Positions 16,528-24,373 of a DNA stretch of 64,000 nt are shown here, one piece after another. Position numbers and translations under genes: made by a program. This DNA comes from Leptospira kemamanensis (lineage in GTDB: Bacteria; Spirochaetota; Leptospiria; Leptospirales; Leptospiraceae), in contig NZ_RQGG01000010.1 of NCBI RefSeq assembly GCF_004769665.1, positions 1 to 64,000 on the forward strand. The letters run 5' to 3'. The notes beneath the pieces are model-generated. The model saw only the letters and a program-made list of their open reading frames with translations. It did no database searches and was not told where the DNA came from. Each line of letters begins with the position of its first letter. The stretch's first letter is position 1.

Positions 16528-17730
16528 ATGTCTGAAACACCTTCTGTGATCCCTTCCTTTCCTCCATTTTCCAACTGGAAAGGCATTTCCGAGTATTTCC
16601 CCGTACAAAAAGAATCGGTTTGGTTGAACTATTGTGGAACCACTCCTGTGTCGACCTATGCCATTGAAATGATGAATGTCTACTTACAAGAATATGCAAA
16701 AATGGGGATCTTTACTCCTAATTTTTCGGAACCCTTCATCAAAAAAGAAATTCGCCAGTATATTGCTGAAATTTTACATTGTGATCCCACAGAGATTGGA
16801 ATCGTACATAACACAAGTGAGGGGATGAATTTTTATTCTCATAGCATCCAAATCCCAAAAGCCAAACGGATTTTGGTTTTGGAAAATGAATACCCAAGCA
16901 ATGTGTATCCTTGGGAACATTGGCAAACCAAAGGTGTGAGTTTACACTTTGTGAAAGTAGGGAACACCCCCAATGAATTTTTAGAAAATCTAAAACAAGA
17001 ATTGGAAAAAAAGGATGTGTTTCTCCTTAGCCTATCGCCTGTTCACTGGTGTACGGGTGTGGTATTTGATATGGATGCTGTCTCCAAACTTTGTGAACGT
17101 TTTGATACAAAACTTGTGATCGACGGAAGCCAAGCGGTGGGCCATATCCCCTTAGATTTTTCCAAAACCAAAGTGGCTTTTTGTGCCTTTGCAGCTTGGA
17201 AATGGTTACTTGGGCCTTTGGGGCTTGGTGTCATTTACATTTCCAAAGAAGAATCGAAAGGATTCCAATTGGTATTTAAGGGACAAGCAAGTGTTGTCAA
17301 CGATTCCAATTATTTTCCATACCGCGATGAATGGAAACCTGCCGCAGAACAATTTGAACAAAGTACAATCAATTTCAATGATTGGATTTATTTTTATGCC
17401 TCACTCAAAATGTTGTCCACCCTTGGATTTTCACGTGTCCAGGAAAGGATCTATGAAGTAGCAGGGATGTTAAAGGATATGTTACACGGGTTAGGTTTTG
17501 CTTTAGAATCAGATGCTTTTCCTGACGTAAAAACGGGAATCCTTGCCATCACCGGGCACAAAAAGGCAAACAAATTCCAACCGGAACTCATCCAGTCCCA
17601 TCTCAAAAGGAACGGCATCATCACAGCGGTTCGTTTGGGGCGACTTCGCATGGCACCTCATATTGGAATTGAAGAAGAACATGTAAATCGTGTGAAGTCC
17701 CATCTACAAACGTATTTGGATCAGGTGTAA
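16528..17730 (+). CDS. Class V aminotransferase-fold PLP enzyme
   Basis: A 400-residue PLP-dependent enzyme of the cysteine desulfurase/kynureninase fold. Visible features are VWLNYCGTTP at the N-terminus, NTSEGMNFYS (cofactor phosphate loop), the cofactor-contacting Asp199 in VIDGSQAVGH and the PLP Lys225 in AAWKWLLGPLG. It lacks the mobile loop Cys of the IscS/NifS type (no RSGxxCA motif), so desulfurase activity is not supported. The substrate is unknown. It may share a transcript with the transporter that begins 30 bases downstream. Confidence 0.82.
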   Translation: MSETPSVIPSFPPFSNWKGISEYFPVQKESVWLNYCGTTPVSTYAIEMMNVYLQEYAKMGIFTPNFSEPFIKKEIRQYIAEILHCDPTEIGIVHNTSEGMNFYSHSIQIPKAKRILVLENEYPSNVYPWEHWQTKGVSLHFVKVGNTPNEFLENLKQELEKKDVFLLSLSPVHWCTGVVFDMDAVSKLCERFDTKLVIDGSQAVGHIPLDFSKTKVAFCAFAAWKWLLGPLGLGVIYISKEESKGFQLVFKGQASVVNDSNYFPYRDEWKPAAEQFEQSTINFNDWIYFYASLKMLSTLGFSRVQERIYEVAGMLKDMLHGLGFALESDAFPDVKTGILAITGHKKANKFQPELIQSHLKRNGIITAVRLGRLRMAPHIGIEEEHVNRVKSHLQTYLDQV

Positions 17731-17760
17731 TCGGTTGGGCATAGGATATTAAAAACTTTC

Positions 17761-18705
17761 GTGTTCAATCATCTCTCAAAACAAATTGTAAACGCCTTTC
17801 CTCTTGTACTATTAGGAATTGCAGGGTTTGGGTTTTTAGAACCAGAGAAACTGGTTTGGTTTAAGGGCCCGTGGATCACCTATAGTTTAGGGCTCATCAT
17901 GCTTGGGATGGGGCTTTCCTTAGAAGTAGAGGATTTTCTTCGGATCTTTCGACAACCCAAACCAATTCTCATTGGAACGGTTTTGCAATACACCATCATG
18001 CCACTGTTAGGTTACGCTTTGGGGTATTGGTTTGATTTACCAGAAGCGTATGCAGTAGGGCTCATCCTGGTCTCTTGTTGTCCTGGGGGAACGGCATCCA
18101 ATGTCATCACCTTTCTTGCCAAAGCAAATGTACCACTCAGTGTCACACTCACATCTGTCTCCACAATCCTTGGAATTGTATTCACACCAGCCCTTGTTGC
18201 CTTTTTCATTGGGAGTCGATTGGAGATTGACCGCTTGGGCCTTGTTTTTACCACATTCCAAGTGATCCTAGTACCAGTAGGACTTGGCCTTCTTCTCAAA
18301 TCCTTTTTCCCAAAGGCCACTGAAAAAACGAAAGATGTATTTCCCGTTCTTTCTGTACTCCTCATCGCCATGATTGTGGCTTCCATCATTGCGAGTGGGA
18401 AAGAAACCATCCTTTCCTCAGACTACCGAATCTTCTTTGCCGTAATTGGTTTGCATTTGGGTGGGTTTGGACTTGGGGGATTTTTCGCTTGGGTCTTGAC
18501 ACGTGATGCAAAGATCTCCCAAACCATCTCGATTGAGGTGGGAATGCAGAATTCAGGGCTTGGGGCAGTGCTAGCAAAAACCCATTTTCTCGATCCGAAC
18601 ACAGCAATCCCAAGTGCTTTGTCGAGCCTGACACATTCGCTCTTGGGGAGTCTCTTTGCGACCTATTTTCGAAGAGAGCCGAAAAAACCCGCTATTGTGA
18701 ATTGA
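17761..18705 (+). CDS. Bile acid:sodium symporter (BASS) family transporter
   Basis: Inner-membrane transporter with nine or ten hydrophobic segments over 314 residues. Family signatures are GLSLEVEDF in the N-terminal half, the unwound-helix motif SCCPGGTASNVITFLAKAN and, in the second half, IEVGMQNSGLGAVLA. Members carry organic anions with sodium; bacterial substrates include pantoate and keto acids, and this one is unassigned. It starts with GTG at 17761 and lies 30 bases after the class V enzyme gene. Confidence 0.88.
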   Translation: MFNHLSKQIVNAFPLVLLGIAGFGFLEPEKLVWFKGPWITYSLGLIMLGMGLSLEVEDFLRIFRQPKPILIGTVLQYTIMPLLGYALGYWFDLPEAYAVGLILVSCCPGGTASNVITFLAKANVPLSVTLTSVSTILGIVFTPALVAFFIGSRLEIDRLGLVFTTFQVILVPVGLGLLLKSFFPKATEKTKDVFPVLSVLLIAMIVASIIASGKETILSSDYRIFFAVIGLHLGGFGLGGFFAWVLTRDAKISQTISIEVGMQNSGLGAVLAKTHFLDPNTAIPSALSSLTHSLLGSLFATYFRREPKKPAIVN

Positions 18706-18739
18706 CTATATATGGGGTCGGTACGTCATGGCATAAATT

Positions 18740-18901
18740 ATGAGAGAAATCATAAAACTAACCTGTGTCCCATGTGCGATACCTGGGCGGTCAAATTACT
18801 TCCAGACTAAAAACAAAAAGACGAAGTCGGAAAAACTTGTGACAAAAAAATATTGCAAATTTTGCAAATCACATACGGATCACAAGGAATCCAAAGTCTA
18901 A
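18740..18901 (+). CDS. rpmG: 50S ribosomal protein L33
   Basis: A 53-residue protein starting MREIIKLTCVPC with the L33 pattern: a first Cys-x2-Cys (9 and 12), the basic N-Y-F-x-T-K-N-K-K core, and a second Cys-x2-Cys in YCKFCKSHTDHKE (39 and 42). This is the zinc-binding form of L33, as opposed to the Cys-free form. The stop TAA ends at 18901 and the DksA-like gene starts 8 bases later, with its AAGGA site overlapping this stop, so the two are co-transcribed. No tRNA gene was found upstream, although such genes often neighbour rpmG. Confidence 0.93.
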   Translation: MREIIKLTCVPCAIPGRSNYFQTKNKKTKSEKLVTKKYCKFCKSHTDHKESKV

Positions 18902-18909
18902 GGAATAAG

Positions 18910-19374
18910 ATGCCTAAACCAGCTGCAAAATCCTCCGCCGAGAAGGGAGTCGACAAGAAGTTCATCGAAGAGGTGCGTGAGCTCCTCCAAGAGAAAAAAG
19001 AATCTCTTCTCATCAAACTCAACCAGTGGGAAGACACAAGTTCTCCTTCTGGCCTCAAGGAAATGGGAGATATTGCAGACATCGCATCCGAACTCAACTC
19101 AGAAGCGCTCACTTCTGTTTTGACTGAAAACGAAATTGAGACTCTACGTGAAATTGAACTCGCTTTAGAGAAAATTGAAAACGGAACCTATGGGATCTGT
19201 GAAGGGACAAAGAAAAAAATCCCTCTTGCTAGACTCAAAGCGATCCCGTGGACAAGATTCACTGTAGAATTCGCGGAACAAATGGCGAAAAGCCGTAACC
19301 GCGCTGGTGGTTACCGAATGGATTCTCTTTCGGCATACCCCACAACTGGAATGGATGTAGATTCTCTCGACTAG
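18910..19374 (+). CDS. DksA/TraR-family protein with a degenerate zinc finger
   Basis: A 154-residue RNA-polymerase-binding family protein. It has the coiled-coil region (about 18-90, with LKEMGDIADIASEL replacing the usual acidic tip area) and the C-terminal segment GTYGICEGTKKKIPLARL followed by RFTVEF. In canonical DksA this segment reads C-x2-C ... C-x2-C; here only the first Cys remains and the others are Thr, Thr and Phe. Zinc binding by this site is therefore unlikely. Zinc-independent DksA paralogues are known, and the fold can persist without metal. The start at 18910 follows AAGGA by 5 bases; an upstream ATG at 18853 would overlap rpmG. Co-transcribed with rpmG. Confidence 0.85.
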   Translation: MPKPAAKSSAEKGVDKKFIEEVRELLQEKKESLLIKLNQWEDTSSPSGLKEMGDIADIASELNSEALTSVLTENEIETLREIELALEKIENGTYGICEGTKKKIPLARLKAIPWTRFTVEFAEQMAKSRNRAGGYRMDSLSAYPTTGMDVDSLD

Positions 19375-19636
19375 AGAGAATCGAATTCTTCGAAAACCGA
19401 TCGATTTTTTACTCCCACACTCCACCATCCATTTTCCTTTCTCTTCCTCTTCCAGACTTCTCCAAGCCTTCCTATTTTGAGACCACTTCACACCTTCCTG
19501 TTTCCTATCCCGTGCCAATTATCTTCCTTTATTTCTGTCGTTTGTGAAATCCCATATTTAACTAAGCCTTTGCGAATTCTTTTCCCAAGAGAAAATACAA
19601 TTGATTTGCCATACCATTCCTTAAACTCTTTCCATC

Positions 19637-21715
19637 GTGAGATTTTTAGACCGGTTTCGTTCCTTACCAATCGCTGACTTAGGATTTTTCTTTTTTGTTA
19701 GTTTTCTCGTTTGGAACTTACACCGGTATGTGGAACCCGTTCCCGAAGCGATCTTTTACCCTTCCTTCCTCTTACAATTTTCCCTTGGATTTTTCCCACA
19801 ACTGTACCAAAGGAAATGGGGTAGGGTTTGGACCAGCGCTTCTGCCATCACCATGGTACGCCTTCCTTATTTATCAGGACTACCGATGGTTGGTTCCTAC
19901 CAATTGGTGGGACTTTTCCTTGGATCCATCCTTGGGATATGGGTACGGGAAACATTACTTGTGTTACTTGGTAGAAACGAAACCGCTTTACCCAAACAAT
20001 CGGAACAAATCATCACTGATTGGATGATTCGGAATCCCACAGGAAAATCCAATCTTCCCATTTGGTATTCTACCTATTTTGGATTTTTATTTTTCATTCT
20101 TTGCCTTACTATTTTGTGTTTTTTAAAATACCAAGGTTTTGGGATCTTCACAGGATTAGGGATCCAAGAATTTTTATATAATCCTGGTCTTTCCTCAAGA
20201 GAAGCGATGGGTCTCTCGTGTAAGATTTTAATTCCACTCACACTTGTGATTTTGTATTTCTTTTCGGAAGAGAGGTCCATGCCCACTCCGTCTAAAGATA
20301 GTTTGTCGGAACAAATTCGGTTTGGACTATTTTTAGGATTTGGTCTGAATTTATTTTTTATGACCATCCAGTCTCTTTGGAGTTTGGAATTTTTCTCTTT
20401 GGGAACACATCTAAGTGTCAGTGCTGGTCGCACAACTGGTTTATTCCAAGATTCGGGATCTGCTTCCTGGATTTTGCCTGTTCTTGGATTTTTGTGGATC
20501 ACAAAGTTAACTCACATTTGGCGGACTTCCAAAGAACGATTTAGTTTTTTTTTGGTAGTTTTCTTTTTTATTCTCATCACTTGGCTTGGGATCAAACAAG
20601 GAAAAGCATTTTGGGTCATTTGGGGTTTACTCACTTCCATTGGACTTGTGCAAACTTGTACAGACCTATGGATTCCATCTCCCAGAAACAAACTTTTGAT
20701 CAGAATTGGTTTGTATATTCTATTGCCGATTGTCGGTTGTTTGGTGATGTATGGAATTAGTTTGGTCCCCAAAGAATGGGATCTTGTGGTTTTGGCAAAT
20801 CGAATTTTGTTATTCTTAAAATCCTTTCCTTCTAGTCCAAGTTTAGCCTTCCAACATATGGATTTAGTGCGTTATGAACTGATTGCCTTTGCAAACCAAG
20901 GCATCAGTGAATCCCCTTGGATGGGAAATGGAATTGGTGCTTTCCCACTGAACTTACTTTCTCCATCCAGAAAGGGTATCGAGTCAGCCATCACATTTGT
21001 GGATTTCCCTCCCACGTTTTATCATTGGATTCTGTATGATTTGGGAATTTTGGGAAGCCTTGTGTTTTTATTTTTGATCGGGATTTCCCTTTGGGAAAGA
21101 GGGTTATGGAGACAAGGAATTTTGTTAATCCTTCCATTTTTGTTTGGAGTTCAGATCCAAAATGCAGATGGGGCTTTTGTTTGTTTCTCTTTACTATTGT
21201 TAGGTGGAAAGGGAACGGGGTTTTCTCCTAGTTTTGACAAGTTTCGAAAAACCATTTGGTTTTCGCCACTGCTTCTCATCCTTTCCATTGGCCTTCCTCT
21301 CAATTATAGTTTGTTTTTTTCCCAAAAATTTTTGGTTTCGGGTATCGGATCCGAGTTTCGTAAAAACGAGCTGAGAGAATACCAAATTGCCTATACAATC
21401 CCACCAACGTCACCTAACTTCGAATACGAATTCCATGGCAAAACTTGGGAATGGAAATTGATGGAATCGAGTGGCCTACGAAATAGTAGGATCTTTTTGG
21501 AAACCAATTCCAAATCATCCCTTGTGGAAATTTATTTTTTGAATGCGGACAGAAATCGCATCAAACAAGAGTTATTTACAGAAACAAAAACGGGATATAG
21601 TTGGAGTGGAGAAGCTCCGAAAGGTGCAAGTTACATCCGCATTCATTCCAGATCCAAATTGGAATTTCGCCTTCCCAAATCCCAATTTGATGGGATGGGA
21701 AGAATCCAATTTTAA
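19637..21715 (+). CDS. O-antigen ligase-like multi-spanning membrane protein
   Basis: A 692-residue protein with about 12 transmembrane helices across the first 560 residues and a C-terminal soluble beta-rich domain (about 575-692) on the periplasmic side. The loop MGNGIGAFPLNLL and the following FYHWILYDLGILGSLVF match the Wzy_C/WaaL pattern (G-x-G-x-G-x-F ... HN-x-hydrophobic-E-x-G-hydrophobic-G), so a role in polysaccharide polymerisation or transfer to lipid is likely. Starts with GTG at 19637. It is convergent with the thioesterase-like gene. The 262 bases between it and the DksA-like gene hold no gene that I can see. Confidence 0.7.
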   Translation: MRFLDRFRSLPIADLGFFFFVSFLVWNLHRYVEPVPEAIFYPSFLLQFSLGFFPQLYQRKWGRVWTSASAITMVRLPYLSGLPMVGSYQLVGLFLGSILGIWVRETLLVLLGRNETALPKQSEQIITDWMIRNPTGKSNLPIWYSTYFGFLFFILCLTILCFLKYQGFGIFTGLGIQEFLYNPGLSSREAMGLSCKILIPLTLVILYFFSEERSMPTPSKDSLSEQIRFGLFLGFGLNLFFMTIQSLWSLEFFSLGTHLSVSAGRTTGLFQDSGSASWILPVLGFLWITKLTHIWRTSKERFSFFLVVFFFILITWLGIKQGKAFWVIWGLLTSIGLVQTCTDLWIPSPRNKLLIRIGLYILLPIVGCLVMYGISLVPKEWDLVVLANRILLFLKSFPSSPSLAFQHMDLVRYELIAFANQGISESPWMGNGIGAFPLNLLSPSRKGIESAITFVDFPPTFYHWILYDLGILGSLVFLFLIGISLWERGLWRQGILLILPFLFGVQIQNADGAFVCFSLLLLGGKGTGFSPSFDKFRKTIWFSPLLLILSIGLPLNYSLFFSQKFLVSGIGSEFRKNELREYQIAYTIPPTSPNFEYEFHGKTWEWKLMESSGLRNSRIFLETNSKSSLVEIYFLNADRNRIKQELFTETKTGYSWSGEAPKGASYIRIHSRSKLEFRLPKSQFDGMGRIQF

Positions 21716-21731
21716 TGGCGTAGTAGTATTG

Positions 21732-22226
21732 TTATGTGAGCCTTCGGATGTACAAATCTTTTGTGATTTTCGCAACGGTTTTCCCATCCTCACCAAGAAC
21801 TTCGACTTCATACGTGCGAATGGTTTTTTTCTCTTTTTGTAAAAGAGTTTTGATTTCTTCAAATTCAGAATTGGGTAGATGGAAGGTAGCAGTCACGGTT
21901 CCTTCTCCTGGTTTGACAAAATCGATTTTGGCTCCTTTGTCCCAAACCATATACTCTTTGCCTAAATTCATCATCAGTAAAAACATAAAAAAGGGATCAC
22001 ACATCGAATACAAAGAACCTCCAAAATGGGTTCCGACATAATTTGTATTGGATAAAACTAGTGGCATCGAGACCACCATTGTATTTTGATCGATCAACTT
22101 GGGAAGAATGTTGGCTCCTTCGTATGGTTTGAACATACGAAAAGCAGCTTCAAATCCATAGGTTTCTTCCAAAAATTTCCAAAGAGGATGTACTTTATAT
22201 TCGAGTAATACGGTTCTATTTCTCAT
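21732..22226 (-). CDS. DUF4442-type hotdog-fold protein
   Basis: A 164-residue cytoplasmic protein with a hotdog-like arrangement: FKPYEGANI, then the central NTNYVGTHFGGSLYSMCDPFF helix-turn, then VWDKGAKIDFVKPGEGTVTATF strands. This pattern is that of DUF4442 proteins, relatives of acyl-CoA thioesterases. The substrate is unknown, and the usual Asp/Glu of thioesterase active sites cannot be assigned with confidence. It lies 42 bases after the methyl-accepting protein gene on the same strand and may be co-transcribed with it. Confidence 0.75.
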   Translation of the reverse strand: MRNRTVLLEYKVHPLWKFLEETYGFEAAFRMFKPYEGANILPKLIDQNTMVVSMPLVLSNTNYVGTHFGGSLYSMCDPFFMFLLMMNLGKEYMVWDKGAKIDFVKPGEGTVTATFHLPNSEFEEIKTLLQKEKKTIRTYEVEVLGEDGKTVAKITKDLYIRRLT

Positions 22227-22268
22227 TTTTCCAGGTTTTTGAAAATAGAATAGGTAGTCTACTTTATT

Positions 22269-23504
22269 TCACCCTTCAAATGATAGGAGTTTATCGGTTT
22301 CACTATGGATATTCTGGATTTTATGTTTTAAAACTTCAGTTGTTCCCAAAATTTCTTGTTGGGCAAAACGGATTTCTTCACATTCTTTTTGGATGGTATC
22401 CGAAAGGGATTGGATTTCATCCAAATTTGCATTGATGGTAACAATTTCTCCATACACTTCTCCCGAAGTATCACGCACACGTTCTGCCACATCATCCAAG
22501 ATTTTCGCTTTGGAAAGAATGGCGCCCCCTCTGGACTTTAGTTCTTGGATGGATTGGACAACTTCCGCGATCGTTCCATGGACCACATGTATTTCACCCG
22601 CAATGAATTGAAAGGCGTCTCCTGATTCAATTCCCAAACGTTCTGCTCGTTTGTAATCATTTACATTTTCGTTTAAGATTTTGGAAATTTGTTTGGCGTT
22701 ATTGGCAGTAACTGTGGATAAATTTTTGATTTCTTCGGCTATGACAGTAAATCCTTTTCCCTCGGAACCAGAGTGGGTTGCTTCAATGGCAGCGTTAATC
22801 GCAAGTAAGTTGGTTTGTTTGGAAACTCCATTGATAAAATCGATGAGTTTTAAAATATTCCCAGAGGATTCACTAATTTTCTGAATCGTTTTGTTGGTAT
22901 CATCCACTTTATTCCTTCCGTCCTTACTTAAGGAAACCAGGTTTTCCATGGTTTCGTTCCGACTTTGGATTTCGGCAATGACTACGTTCACAATTTCAAA
23001 CATGATATTGATTTCTTCCGAGGTTTTTCCAACGGCTTCCATGAGTCTCACTTCTTCCGATGCAAGTTGCGAAACAATTTGGTAAACTCGATCAATGTCT
23101 TTGCCTGTCAGATGAATTTTTCCGTTGAGTTCGATGACATGGTTTCCAATGGCATCTAAGCGATTATGTAGGTCAGAACAAGTTTTCAAAAGGAGTTCGG
23201 AATACTCATGCATGTCGATCCCATAACCAGAAAGAAGTAATACTGGATCAGTATTTGTGACTGTTGGTTCTAGATAGTTTTTGAGAATGTTCTTATGTTT
23301 TTGCATTCGAATAAAAAGAATAACGAATAAAATAAGAATCCCAACTTGAACGTAATAGGAATAGGGTGCTGGTACCAGTCCGTAATGAAATTGTAATAAA
23401 AGAATGGCAGTCAGAACGAAAGAGAAAACCTGATAGATGGAATCATTCCAAACCAATTGAGTATAGAGTTTTTGTTTTTCCGTGTGTAAACGTTCGTTCT
23501 GCAT
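22269..23504 (-). CDS. Methyl-accepting chemotaxis-type protein without periplasmic sensor domain
   Basis: A 411-residue membrane signalling protein. Two hydrophobic segments (about 20-38 and 46-64) are joined by a loop of only about 8 residues, so there is no periplasmic ligand domain and I see no HAMP domain. A cytoplasmic coiled coil follows, with the conserved hairpin tip TNLLAINAAIEATHSG-SEGKGFTVIAEEIKNLS at about 233-266, which contacts CheA and CheW in the family. Input must come from the membrane or cytoplasm. The gene is divergent, with a 76-base spacer, from the coiled-coil/PYP gene pair, so the soluble photoreceptor is an attractive upstream partner (inference). AGGA lies 6 bases before the ATG. 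Confidence 0.85.
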   Translation of the reverse strand: MQNERLHTEKQKLYTQLVWNDSIYQVFSFVLTAILLLQFHYGLVPAPYSYYVQVGILILFVILFIRMQKHKNILKNYLEPTVTNTDPVLLLSGYGIDMHEYSELLLKTCSDLHNRLDAIGNHVIELNGKIHLTGKDIDRVYQIVSQLASEEVRLMEAVGKTSEEINIMFEIVNVVIAEIQSRNETMENLVSLSKDGRNKVDDTNKTIQKISESSGNILKLIDFINGVSKQTNLLAINAAIEATHSGSEGKGFTVIAEEIKNLSTVTANNAKQISKILNENVNDYKRAERLGIESGDAFQFIAGEIHVVHGTIAEVVQSIQELKSRGGAILSKAKILDDVAERVRDTSGEVYGEIVTINANLDEIQSLSDTIQKECEEIRFAQQEILGTTEVLKHKIQNIHSETDKLLSFEG

Positions 23505-23527
23505 TTCTTTTCCTAAAATTTGGGGGA

Positions 23528-23558
23528 TTCTGAATTTTTTTGACGTATTTTTTCAGAA
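23528..23558. promoter_or_regulatory. Inverted repeat in the divergent MCP/PYP spacer
   Basis: TTCTGAA (23528-23534) and TTCAGAA (23552-23558) form perfect 7-base arms around a T-rich 17-base centre containing TTGACG, a possible -35 box toward the PYP side. The position between divergent starts suits an operator shared by both transcripts. No clear -10 box at the standard spacing was found. Confidence 0.35.
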
Positions 23559-23580
23559 AATTACATCTAATCTTTAGACT

Positions 23581-23892
23581 ATGATATTTACTAAAAGGGA
23601 AATAGAAGAACACTATCCGCTTGCCGAACGTCTGCGTTTGGAAAAAACGAAGTCACAAAATTCGGTGATCTACTGGATCAACGAATTGGTGCGAAATCAA
23701 GTCAGAGGTGCGGAAGACGTACCGAGTCTGATTGAAGTGACCAAGGATTTGGTTTTACAAGTAGAAGACTTGTATGCAGAAAAAGAGATGTTATTTGCGG
23801 AAACCAAAACTCATTCCATTGCTGAGGTAATTTCTCTCATTCGTGGTATGGAAGAACAACTCAACTCAATGTATTCAGAGTACGAAACATAA
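23581..23892 (+). CDS. Small coiled-coil protein upstream of PYP
   Basis: A 103-residue, acidic, helical protein (MIFTKREIEEHYPLAERLR...), with no cysteines, no signal peptide and a long amphipathic helix over about 45-100 (TKDLVLQVEDLYAEKEMLF). It precedes PYP by 25 bases on the same strand, so the two are surely one operon. I do not recognise a family. Its location suggests a partner of the photoreceptor, perhaps linking it to the methyl-accepting protein, but this is inference only. Confidence 0.7.
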   Translation: MIFTKREIEEHYPLAERLRLEKTKSQNSVIYWINELVRNQVRGAEDVPSLIEVTKDLVLQVEDLYAEKEMLFAETKTHSIAEVISLIRGMEEQLNSMYSEYET

Positions 23893-23917
23893 AAACATTC
23901 GATTAGGAACGAAATTA

Positions 23918-24289
23918 ATGAGCAAATTTATAGACCCCAATATTTTAGGTAAACTTGGAACACTTGGCCAATCAGACGCAGATTCTTATCCATTTGGAAT
24001 TGTCAAAGTAGATGAATCCGGGAAAATTTTATTGTATAACAAATACGAATCGGAACTTGCCAATGTTCCCATTCAAACGGCTGTTGGGAAAAACTTTTTC
24101 ACTGAAGTTGCTATTTGTACAAACAATCGTATTTTTTACGGAAGATTCAAAGAAGGAATGATTTCAGGTGATTTGGACATTGCTTTCAATTATGTATTCA
24201 CATACAAAATGAAACCAACCAATGTGGTGATCCATTTATACCATGACAAAGGAACCAATTCCAATTGGATTTTTGTGAAATTAAGATAA
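23918..24289 (+). CDS. pyp: Photoactive yellow protein (PYP) homologue, blue-light photoreceptor
   Basis: A 123-residue single-domain PAS protein aligned without gaps to Halorhodospira PYP over the core, offset by two residues. Conserved are the chromophore attachment Cys67 (PYP Cys69, in AICTN), Tyr40 and Glu44 (PYP Tyr42 and Glu46, hydrogen-bonding the p-coumaric phenolate), Tyr92, Phe94, Tyr96 and Met98 (PYP 94, 96, 98, 100), GKNFF and FYG-x-FKEG. PYP Thr50 and Arg52 are replaced by Ala48 and Val50, changes expected to alter colour or cycle speed. AGGAAC lies 7 bases before the ATG. It is cytoplasmic, follows the coiled-coil gene and is convergent with an adenylate-forming ligase. No tyrosine ammonia-lyase is in the window. 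Confidence 0.93.
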   Translation: MSKFIDPNILGKLGTLGQSDADSYPFGIVKVDESGKILLYNKYESELANVPIQTAVGKNFFTEVAICTNNRIFYGRFKEGMISGDLDIAFNYVFTYKMKPTNVVIHLYHDKGTNSNWIFVKLR

Positions 24290-24311
24290 TTCTGTAAGAT
24301 GGATTCCCTTT

Positions 24312-24339
24312 CTTCCATTTGGTCTTTGGATCATGGAAG
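24312..24339. terminator. Weak hairpin between convergent PYP and ligase genes
   Basis: CTTCCAT (24312-24318) pairs with ATGGAAG (24333-24339) across a 14-base loop, with CCCTTT before and GGGGGATTT after. There is no proper T-run on either strand, so termination is only suggested by its place between convergent genes. Confidence 0.3.
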
Positions 24340-24373
24340 GGGGATTTCCCGATTTTAGGAAGGACCATTCGAT

